A stretch of 64,000 nt of DNA from assembly GCA_002683825.1 (NCBI GenBank), contig NYUD01000043.1, positions 1-64,000 of the forward strand, given 5' to 3'. Source of the stretch: Planctomycetota bacterium. Its GTDB lineage: Bacteria; Planctomycetota; UBA1135; GCA-002686595. Each line of letters begins with the position of its first letter. Position 1 is the first letter of the stretch. Positions 36,925-44,566 of this stretch are shown one piece after another. A program made the translations under genes and the position numbers. Below the pieces are notes generated by a model, which worked only from the letters and a program-made list of their open reading frames with translations, searched no databases and was not told where the DNA came from.

Positions 36925-38283
36925 ATGCGTCTTCAGCTCCGACTGCTCCTTGCCGCCTGTCTCTTGTCGACCGCTGCGTTCCTCCTGGCCCCCGCCAGAA
37001 GCGCCCCGGCCTTCTCCAAACTGGGCGGCGACCTCGCCGTGGCCGAACGCAGCTTCCGCGTCTTCGACAACTTTGCCGACGCCCAATCGAACGACAATCA
37101 AACGGCGGACGCGAACTTCCCGGGCTTCTTCGGTCTCGAAATGGCCATCTGGAAGGGAACGATCGAATGGGGTACGGGCCATGGCGACGGGAGCGGTGAT
37201 TCTACCCAGGCTTTTCTCGGTAGCGGCAACGCCGACTTCGAGCCCGCCTGGATGGGCAATACGAACGGTGTCGGAACGACGGTCGACAACATCGTCTCGG
37301 CGATCGGTTCCTGCGGAGGCGGAACGCTGGCCTTCACGGAGTCCTCTTTCTCGATCGGTTGGCGCATCCGATTCTGCGACAACCGCACCTGGGCCGATGG
37401 GCCGGGCAACACTCCGAGCGGACAGTTCGACCTTCAGGGAGTCATGGCGCACGAGTACGGTCACGCCCTGGGCCTGGGCCACTCCGGCGACGGTGGTGCT
37501 ACGATGTTCCCATCCGCCAACTCGGGGTCGGAGAGCGAGCGCTCGATCAACAACGACGACATCGCAGGCCTGCAGTGCATCTACGGCCCGCGCTCCGCCG
37601 ACAAACCGACGATCACGGCAGCCGTCTTCGAGCCGATCGCTCGCACGTTGACGATAAGCGGCAACTTTTTTACCTCGAACGACAACGACGTGTGGTTCAC
37701 ACCCGCCGCAATCACCCAAACGAACGGCGATCCGCGCGTCATCGTCCGTGGCCTGAACTCGAGCGGCGGCGGCTCCCAGATCACGGTTCAGGTCCCCATC
37801 GAAGCCGGTCCCGGCGCCATCCACGTACGTATCGGCGAGACGGGTCACCACAGCCTCTCCAACAGCTGGCCCTTCGAGCCGGTCGATCCCACAGGCCCCC
37901 TGGCAACCGCAACCTTCTTCAACGGATCCGGCATCAATCCCACCTGCATGGGCAGCACGGCCCCACCTGTGCTCGGCACGAACTGGGAGGTGGTGATCAA
38001 CGCCGCGGGGCACCCCGGCGGCGCGGGCTTTTCCGGATTGCTGATCTTTTCCGACAGCTCGATCGGCCCCACGATCCCCGCCGGTGAGTTGCTGGTGGAT
38101 CTCTCGAGTACGCACTTCCAGACGGCAATCGTCGCTTCCGGCGGTTCGATCGACACGATCTCCCTGCCGATCCCGGCGCAAGCGGGGCTTCTCGGTCGTA
38201 TGGGAACGGCCCAGGGGTTCACGTTCAGCCTTGCTGGAGGGGCGGTGCTCTGCAACGCGGAGATGGTCACGCTGGGGCTCTAG
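36925..38283 (+). CDS. secreted matrixin-type zinc metalloprotease with C-terminal beta domains
   Basis: 452 residues. Signal peptide at 1-27 (LLLAACLLSTAAFLLAPARSA). The metzincin zinc motif is MAHEYGHALGLGHSGDGG (HExxHxxGxxH), with the Met-turn in ATMFP. After the catalytic domain (to about residue 225) an IPT/TIG-like domain follows (about 230-315). The C-terminal 130 residues have the pattern NGSGxNPTCMGS...PVLGTNWEV...LPIPAQAGLLG, a secreted-protein end domain that I associate with certain Planctomycetota, from memory. Substrate unknown. Neighbouring genes are unrelated. Confidence 0.85.
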   Translation: MRLQLRLLLAACLLSTAAFLLAPARSAPAFSKLGGDLAVAERSFRVFDNFADAQSNDNQTADANFPGFFGLEMAIWKGTIEWGTGHGDGSGDSTQAFLGSGNADFEPAWMGNTNGVGTTVDNIVSAIGSCGGGTLAFTESSFSIGWRIRFCDNRTWADGPGNTPSGQFDLQGVMAHEYGHALGLGHSGDGGATMFPSANSGSESERSINNDDIAGLQCIYGPRSADKPTITAAVFEPIARTLTISGNFFTSNDNDVWFTPAAITQTNGDPRVIVRGLNSSGGGSQITVQVPIEAGPGAIHVRIGETGHHSLSNSWPFEPVDPTGPLATATFFNGSGINPTCMGSTAPPVLGTNWEVVINAAGHPGGAGFSGLLIFSDSSIGPTIPAGELLVDLSSTHFQTAIVASGGSIDTISLPIPAQAGLLGRMGTAQGFTFSLAGGAVLCNAEMVTLGL

Positions 38284-38465
38284 CCGATGCGGTGATCCGC
38301 ACCCCCCCTGACGCCGTTACGAAAGAGCCTTCACGCCGTCCGAACCGCCGCAGGCGGACGCGAGAAGAAACACCGGGCCGAGAAAGAGCGGAAAGCAATT
38401 GCGGAGCGCTGAGCTGGACACACAGAAGTGTCTGCGTCTCTTCAAGTCGTCATGACTCGCTTCGA

Positions 38466-39314
38466 TCAAGTGTGCGAGTCCCTCTCACTTCGCTCTGTGA
38501 GTGTGCTCTGCGAACCCCAGGTCTGCCGAGCTAGACGAATCGACTGCGCAACCAAGAGGACGCCCAGTAGATTCTTTCCAAGCTGAACAAACGGATCGTA
38601 GCGCGCGGCAAAGACACCCACCGACGCCCCGATAAGCGCGCCCAGTGCCAGGGGAATACCGAGCGCAAAGGCGATGTTACCTGCTCTCGCGTGCAGCCAG
38701 ATCGATCGAAAGGAGCCCACCATCCCACCGGCGAGACTGGTCGCCCGGGCGGTCGTAAAGGACAACCCGTCGATCGCGAAGAAGAGCCCGGGCACCATCA
38801 AGAGCCCCCCACCGACGCCAAGGATCGGTGAAACGAATCCGCCGCCGAATCCGCTGCAAAGCGCCGCGAGCACGGTCCTTACGCCGAAGCTCGAGACTCC
38901 CTCGCCCAGCTCGGCGGAAGCGGCTGAAGGAAACAGGATCCGCAGACCGGCGAAGAACATCACGAAGACAAAGACCATCTTGAGTCTCCGCTCGGAGAGT
39001 CTCTGTGCGAAGAAAAAACCCGCCTGCGCTCCCGCGAGCACCCCTGCGACCAGGGGCAAGATGAGGCGCCACGAAAGCAGCGAGTTCTCCTGCAGGGCCT
39101 CGGTCACGGTAGACGCACTGGTCGTCGCGAAGACCAAGCAGAGAGCGGTGGCGGCAGCACGTTTCAGGGCCTGGCCTTGCACAAGGTGCAGCAATGGCCC
39201 GGCGAAGAGCCCTCCACCGATCCCGCACAACGTACCGATCCACCCGATGAAGATCCCCACCGGAAAGAACCAGAGCGGAGCGCGTTTCTCTTCGAAAGCG
39301 CGGTCGGAGCTCAT
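38466..39314 (-). CDS. TauE/SafE-family membrane transporter
   Basis: 282 residues, about eight membrane spans in two similar halves. Each half has the conserved start: FIGWIGTLCGIGGGLFAGPLL and CSGFGGGFVSPILGVGGGLLMVPGL. The family exports sulfite, sulfonates or other organic anions; the substrate cannot be set from sequence. Its ATG overlaps the stop of the RfaE-like kinase gene (ATGA), so the two are co-translated although their functions have no obvious link. Confidence 0.88.
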   Translation of the reverse strand: MSSDRAFEEKRAPLWFFPVGIFIGWIGTLCGIGGGLFAGPLLHLVQGQALKRAAATALCLVFATTSASTVTEALQENSLLSWRLILPLVAGVLAGAQAGFFFAQRLSERRLKMVFVFVMFFAGLRILFPSAASAELGEGVSSFGVRTVLAALCSGFGGGFVSPILGVGGGLLMVPGLFFAIDGLSFTTARATSLAGGMVGSFRSIWLHARAGNIAFALGIPLALGALIGASVGVFAARYDPFVQLGKNLLGVLLVAQSIRLARQTWGSQSTLTERSERDSHT

Positions 39315-40348
39315 CCCCGGACGGGGGCCGGCTGCGAAACCTGGCTCGGCTGCGGAGCGTTCGGCAACGCGGAACGCAGGCGCGACAGCGGACAGGGCGC
39401 CGTCCCCGACTCCATAACGACGACGCCGGCAGCCGCGTTCGCAAGACGCATCGCCCGCGGTCCTTCGAGGCCGGCGGCCAGAGCGAGGGTGAAAGCCGCC
39501 GCAGCGGTCTCCCCTGCCCCCGAAACGTCGATCACCGCTTGCTCTCCGGCGGCGCGAACCGTGATCCCCTGCGGCTCATCGCGCGTGAAGAGAACCATGC
39601 CGCCATTGCCGAGTGTGACCAGGAGCTTCTCCGGTCCGTTACGGCATAGAAGCTCGCGCGCCGCTTCGGCCAGGGCCGCGTGGGACATGAGATCCTCGAC
39701 CTGGCGATGGGTAGCCATACCGAGTTCGCGAAGGTTGGGGAGAACCGCGCTGATTCCACGGAAGGCTGAAAAGTCGCCGCGCGGATCCAGCACGCACACC
39801 GCGCCCGCCTCCTGGATCTCGTGGGCCGCTTTGGCGACCTCGGGGCCGACCAAACCGTAACCGTGGTCGGAGATCAAGAGTGCGTCGATGCTACCCGCCA
39901 ACGAAGCAAGTTTCTTTGCGATGGCGCTGCGTACCTCGGTCCGAACGAGCACATCGGGTTCGCGATCGATCCGCAAGAGCTGCTGCATCGTACGCCCCGA
40001 ATCGGAGCCGAGGATCCGCGTCTTGCACGGCGTCACCCAATCGTCGATCGGCATCACGCCGGAAACGTCGATCTGACCCTGCTCGAGCTGGCGCAGCACC
40101 TCGCGACCATTGAAGTCCTTTGCAACCACGCCCAGGACCAGAGTCTGCGCTCCCAGGTTCCAGAGGTTGAGCGCTGCGCTCGCCGCGCCGCCGGGGCAGA
40201 CCTCTTCGCCGCAGTGGCGCAGCACCATCACCGGCGCTTCCCGCGAGAGCCTACCGGGTCTGGCAAACAGATAATGATCCGCAACCAAATCGCCCACAAC
40301 GGCAACGCGAAGACCCGTGAAATCAGGAACGACGTTGGGAGTCAGCAT
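39311..40348 (-). CDS. PfkB-family sugar kinase, RfaE/HldE-domain-I-like, with GAGE active-site variant
   Basis: 345 residues. The N-terminus (VAVVGDLVADHYLFARPGRLSREAPVMVL, CPGGAASAALNLWNLGA) matches the heptose-7-phosphate kinase domain of HldE more than other PfkB kinases. The catalytic GAGD motif, whose Asp is the base that activates the sugar hydroxyl, reads SGAGET here: Asp is Glu. The DNA (GGG GCA GGG GAG) is unambiguous. No cytidylyltransferase domain is attached; a complete hldE is at 49684. It may phosphorylate another sugar or be impaired. Start ATG 40348 is set by the family N-terminus. Confidence 0.82.
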   Translation of the reverse strand: MLTPNVVPDFTGLRVAVVGDLVADHYLFARPGRLSREAPVMVLRHCGEEVCPGGAASAALNLWNLGAQTLVLGVVAKDFNGREVLRQLEQGQIDVSGVMPIDDWVTPCKTRILGSDSGRTMQQLLRIDREPDVLVRTEVRSAIAKKLASLAGSIDALLISDHGYGLVGPEVAKAAHEIQEAGAVCVLDPRGDFSAFRGISAVLPNLRELGMATHRQVEDLMSHAALAEAARELLCRNGPEKLLVTLGNGGMVLFTRDEPQGITVRAAGEQAVIDVSGAGETAAAAFTLALAAGLEGPRAMRLANAAAGVVVMESGTAPCPLSRLRSALPNAPQPSQVSQPAPVRG

Positions 40349-40564
40349 CGCGGTGTATTGTAAGGAAAGACCCCCGTTGAACGAACGAACTCTCATTCGC
40401 TCGGCCCATGCAGCCGCGACTTAGCTCAGCTGACCCTCTCCAGCCACCTTGTGAGGGACTCCGTCCAAAAATTCAACGGCAGATTGCTAACCACCGTCTT
40501 CATCGTGATGCACCCAGCGATCTTCCCGCCGCTTTCGCGAAGAGCTGATGCTAGGCATCGAGTA

Positions 40565-42049
40565 CTAGACGGCACTTGCGAAGTTCCGCCGGGTTTCCAC
40601 GCGAAAGCGCTCGAGCAGTTCTCCATAGGCCCGCCGCCGAGCGGCGACGGGCCTGATGGGTGTCCCTGCGAGGGACACGAAGTCGTTCGCGATCTCATCG
40701 ATCGACGCGCAGGCTCCGGCTCCCCTCTCACAAACCCAGCGCGCTTGCAGAGCACCCCCCAGGGCAGCCGACTCGGGCTCGGCCAAACGCTGGACGGGCA
40801 CTCCGATCGCATCGCAGAGAATGGCCAGCCAGAGCTCGTTCTTCGAACCTCCTCCTACGACCCGTAGATCTTCGAGCTCGATCCCCAGCTTGCGCAGGCG
40901 CTCGAACCCCCAGGCCAGGTTCAAGGCCGTGCCCTCGAGGGCCGCGCGGAACAGGTGACCAGGGCTCAGCGTACCGGGCGAGATATTGAGCAGCACCCCG
41001 CGGGCATGGGGCAGATTGGGAACGCGTTCGCCCTGCAGGAACGGCAGCAAGAGGATTCCGTCGCACCCCAGCGGCACATCCCTGGCAGCACGTGTCAGCG
41101 AGTTCAGATCGTGTTGGCCACGGTAAGCGCTCGCGACCTCTTCGATCACACCCGTCGCATTCATCACGCACAGGAGGGGCAGCCACGCACCCGTCGAATC
41201 GCAGAACGCAGCGATCGCGCCGTCGGGGTCGACGATAGGTCGATCGGAGTAGGCAAAAATCGTGGCCGAGGTGCCGAGGGAAAGGACCCCGATGCCCCGC
41301 CGCGTCGCCCCGGATCCGATGGCGCTCATCATGTTGTCACCACCTCCTGGAGCCACACGAATGCCGCTTTGAAGCGCGAGCTCTTCGGCGGCGCAGGGCT
41401 GCAACGCCCCCGCCGGCTCCCCGACTTCACCCAACCGTGGGAAACGATCGGACAGCCCGGCCTCGATCGTCGCCATCGAAGGAGCATCGAAGCGTCTTTC
41501 GACGACGTCGAAGAGCCCCGTCCCAGAAGCGTCGCCGGCCTCCATCGTCTTGGTCCCGGTAAGCCTGAAGTTGATGTAGTCGTGCGGCAGCAGGACCGTA
41601 TGCAGACGTGCGAACAATTCGGGCTCGTGCCGCTTCATCCAGAGGATCTTCGGAGCCGTGAAACCCGCCGGTATCGTCCGGCCCAGTTCGCGCGAAAGCT
41701 CTTCCGCCTCCTCCGCGCATGTCGTATCGCACCACAGCTTCGCCGGGCGCAGGACGCGGTCGTTCGCATCGAGCGCAACGAAGCCGTGCTGCTGGCCGGA
41801 GACTCCGATGCCTGCGAGCGCCTTGGGATCGAATGTTCCCTGTGAATGCAAGTGGCCGACGACCTCGCAAACAGACTCCCACCAGGTGTGCGGATGCTGC
41901 TCGGCCGCTCCGGGCGCAAGCCCCTCGATCAAACCGTGGGAAACGGACGCCCGTGCAACGATCCCGCGGGAAGCGGGGTCAATCACGACGCCCTTGGTGC
42001 TCTGGGTTCCGATATCCAGTCCGAGATAGAACGGGCCCGCCATGCTCAA
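40565..42049 (-). CDS. xylB: xylulokinase
   Basis: 494 residues of the FGGY kinase family; phosphorylates D-xylulose before the pentose phosphate pathway. Motifs: YLGLDIGTQSTKGVVID, GIGVSGQQHGFVALD, LWCDTTC, LLPHDYINFRLTG, and the ATP-binding LRVVGGGSKNELWLAILCDAIGVPV near the C-terminus. ATG 42049 overlaps the xylA stop (ATGA). With xylA it gives the standard isomerase route for xylose. No xylose transporter or regulator lies next to it. The RfaE-like kinase and TauE-type gene lie downstream after about 215 bases and may not belong to the operon. Confidence 0.95.
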   Translation of the reverse strand: MSMAGPFYLGLDIGTQSTKGVVIDPASRGIVARASVSHGLIEGLAPGAAEQHPHTWWESVCEVVGHLHSQGTFDPKALAGIGVSGQQHGFVALDANDRVLRPAKLWCDTTCAEEAEELSRELGRTIPAGFTAPKILWMKRHEPELFARLHTVLLPHDYINFRLTGTKTMEAGDASGTGLFDVVERRFDAPSMATIEAGLSDRFPRLGEVGEPAGALQPCAAEELALQSGIRVAPGGGDNMMSAIGSGATRRGIGVLSLGTSATIFAYSDRPIVDPDGAIAAFCDSTGAWLPLLCVMNATGVIEEVASAYRGQHDLNSLTRAARDVPLGCDGILLLPFLQGERVPNLPHARGVLLNISPGTLSPGHLFRAALEGTALNLAWGFERLRKLGIELEDLRVVGGGSKNELWLAILCDAIGVPVQRLAEPESAALGGALQARWVCERGAGACASIDEIANDFVSLAGTPIRPVAARRRAYGELLERFRVETRRNFASAV

Positions 42050-43248
42050 GCGCAGCTGCGAACACCCATCAAGTGCTCGATCAGGAGTTGATCCAGGCGT
42101 TCATAGCCAAGGCCGCGCTTCCCCCGGGCCTCCGGATCCAGCTTGCATTCTCGCAGGGCCCGGGCTTTGTTTGCGTCATAGCCTTTGCAGAGCCCATCGA
42201 CTTCCATGCTTTTCGGATCCTTTGGGTCCTTGATGATCTCCCGCACCTCGGGGTCGGCATCGAACGAACGCGCTCGCGCGTGGAGAATCTTGTAGGTCCG
42301 CATGCACCCGCGCGCGAACTCCCACACGCCCTCTTCGTCCTCCGTGCGATACGCGTGGGCGTCGAAGTGTCGCGGCCCTTCGTAGCGGTCGCCACCGGCC
42401 GTCCCTTCCAGCAAGCGAACGAGCAAGAGGGCCTGTTTGAGGTCCTCTGAACCGAAGCGCAGATCCTGGTCGTAGCGGCCGATTTTCTGGGCGTTGAGGT
42501 CGATGTGGAACAATTTTTTCGCCTCCATCGCCTGGGCCACGGCATGGACCATCGACAGCCCGGCCATGTTCTCGTGCGCAACCTCAGGGTTGACGCCGAC
42601 CATCTCCGACTGATCGAGCGAATCGACGAAGTGCAACATGTGCCCGGTCGTCGCGAAGTAGATGTCTCCGCGGGGCTCGTTCGGTTTGGCTTCCAGAGCA
42701 AAACGCAAGTCGTACCCGTTGTCCTTGACGTAGGCACAGAGGTAGTTCAGCGCCTCGCGCATGCGGCGGATTCCCTCCCGCGGATCGCGACAAGCGTCCG
42801 TCTCGACCCCTTCTCGACCGCCCCAGAAGACCTGGATCTTGGCCCCCAACTCGACCCCCAGATCGATGGCCGCCATCGTCTTCCGCAAGGCAAAGGCGCG
42901 CACGAACGGATCGTTCGCCGTAAAGGCACCGTCCTTGAAGGCGGGGTGGGAAAAAAGGTTCGTGGTCGCCATCGGGCATACCATTCCGGTGTCCTCGAGC
43001 GCGGCCTTGAAATCCGCGACGATCGCATCGCGCCGGGCAGCCGAGGTCCCCGGCGGAACCAGGTCGTTGTCATGCAGATTGACCCCGTAGGCGCCGCATT
43101 CTCTCAGTTTGCGGACGATGTGGGTGGGAGCCATCGGTTCCCGCACCGGCCCTCCGAACGGATCCCTGCCGACATTGCCAACCGTCCAGAGGCCGAACGA
43201 AAAAAGATCCGCACGCGCGGGCGCAAAGGTGTCCATGTCGATCTCCAT
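42046..43248 (-). CDS. xylA: xylose isomerase
   Basis: 400 residues; D-xylose to D-xylulose. The N-terminus FSFGLWTVGNVGRDPFG, the active-site VNLHDNDLVPP (catalytic His), VFWGGREG, FALEAKPNEPRGD (metal Glu), NPEVAHENMAG, and the metal-binding FHIDLNAQKIGRYDQDLRFG are all present. The shorter actinobacterial-type (class I) form. A GGAG ribosome site lies about eight bases before the ATG at 43248. First gene of the xylAB operon, divergent from the lipoprotein gene at 43328. Confidence 0.96.
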   Translation of the reverse strand: MEIDMDTFAPARADLFSFGLWTVGNVGRDPFGGPVREPMAPTHIVRKLRECGAYGVNLHDNDLVPPGTSAARRDAIVADFKAALEDTGMVCPMATTNLFSHPAFKDGAFTANDPFVRAFALRKTMAAIDLGVELGAKIQVFWGGREGVETDACRDPREGIRRMREALNYLCAYVKDNGYDLRFALEAKPNEPRGDIYFATTGHMLHFVDSLDQSEMVGVNPEVAHENMAGLSMVHAVAQAMEAKKLFHIDLNAQKIGRYDQDLRFGSEDLKQALLLVRLLEGTAGGDRYEGPRHFDAHAYRTEDEEGVWEFARGCMRTYKILHARARSFDADPEVREIIKDPKDPKSMEVDGLCKGYDANKARALRECKLDPEARGKRGLGYERLDQLLIEHLMGVRSCA

Positions 43249-43327
43249 CGGGCTCCGATTCGGGTGGGTGGTTCGCCGATACTGTAGAGCCTAGAAGGAT
43301 ACTCGTCCTCCCCAGAAAGCCCGAGCC

Positions 43328-44473
43328 GTGATACCCCGTACGCCTTTCTCCACCCTCCGAACCCTCCTGAAGTGGGCTCTATTGCTGGGCCTTCTCAGCG
43401 GTTGTAGGGCCTTTCCGATCTCGCTTCTTGTTCCCAACGAGACGCTAGACGCACTGGAGACCAGCGAATACGTCGAAAAGCTGGATCCGGACGAGATGGA
43501 CTCCCTCTTGGCGGAGCGTTTCGGCCTGGAGACAAGCGCCGCACCCAAGAAGCCCCCGGGAGTCCACCGGCTGGATTTCACGCCCGAGAGCGGCCCGCAC
43601 CGCGCCGAGAAACTGAATTCGGCCTACCACCCCGCGACCGCCGGCTTGCACTCCGGCGACCTCCTGCTCGCCAAGAACGGCAGGCCCCAGTCCTTGGGAC
43701 AGACCCTCACCTTCAAGAAATTCACCTACTACAGCCACATGGGCATCCTGGCCCGCGAGGGAGGCAGGTTCTACGTGTTCGAATCGTGGCCGCAACTGCA
43801 CCTTTTGGCGGCGACGGACAACTTCGCGGCGCGCTTTCGTGGGGGCGTCCAGAAGGTCAGCTTCAACGAATTCCTCGAGCGCTACGAGACCGTCGAAGTC
43901 GTGCGACTGCCGCAGCGGATCTTCGGCGCCGACATCGGTGAACGCCTCGTCGCCGCCGCCAAGGAGTCCCTCGACGAGAACATTCGATACGACCCCCACC
44001 ACGATCCCGACGATCCCGCCATGTCGTGCTCGGAGTACGTCTCCTATCTACTTGAAGACAAGCTGGGCTATACGCTCGCGTTGAGCCGACGGCAGGTAAC
44101 GGAAAACACCAGCATGCGCCGATTGCTCAGCTCGTTGGGCTTTCGCACGGATGCCTACGTCGTTCCTGAGGCCTATCGTGAGTTGCCCCAGGCTCAAGCG
44201 ATCGCATTGCTCAGCCATCAACCTTCGCTTGCAGCGCACCTGGGCAAGTTCTATGCGTATCAAGCCCTGCACGAGCACTTTGTCGCCAACTCCTCGATCT
44301 CGAGCTACCTGGGTATCCATCCGCTACGGTTGGTGAGGTACCGAACGAACGTGGAGGACTTCGTGAACCGGGCGATCCTCTATGCGGAAACGCAGGGGTC
44401 GGAGAACCCCGAGAAGCTGCGCCGCGATCTACGTGTGATGGTCGAGCTGTTCTTCCGCCGCAAGGACAGTTAG
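43328..44473 (+). CDS. lipoprotein of the YiiX-like permuted NlpC/P60 (papain-fold) family
   Basis: 381 residues. Lipoprotein signal LLKWALLLGLLSGC (Cys at about 26). The circularly permuted NlpC/P60 order is seen: LHSGDLLLAKN, then YYSHMGILAREGGRFYVFESWP (catalytic His), and about 90 residues later MSCSEYVSYLLEDKLG (catalytic Cys). Family members cut amide bonds in peptidoglycan or lipids; the substrate here is unknown. The C-terminal 130 residues are helical and not recognised. ATG at 43328 is 80 bases from the divergent xylA. Confidence 0.72.
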   Translation: MIPRTPFSTLRTLLKWALLLGLLSGCRAFPISLLVPNETLDALETSEYVEKLDPDEMDSLLAERFGLETSAAPKKPPGVHRLDFTPESGPHRAEKLNSAYHPATAGLHSGDLLLAKNGRPQSLGQTLTFKKFTYYSHMGILAREGGRFYVFESWPQLHLLAATDNFAARFRGGVQKVSFNEFLERYETVEVVRLPQRIFGADIGERLVAAAKESLDENIRYDPHHDPDDPAMSCSEYVSYLLEDKLGYTLALSRRQVTENTSMRRLLSSLGFRTDAYVVPEAYRELPQAQAIALLSHQPSLAAHLGKFYAYQALHEHFVANSSISSYLGIHPLRLVRYRTNVEDFVNRAILYAETQGSENPEKLRRDLRVMVELFFRRKDS

Positions 44474-44566
44474 GAGCCGGAGCCCTAGATCAGACTGCAA
44501 AGTTCGCAGGAAGGGCGAGGTAGACCTCAACGTGCCGCGCCGGTCCGAGGCGAAGCCCGCTGGAAG

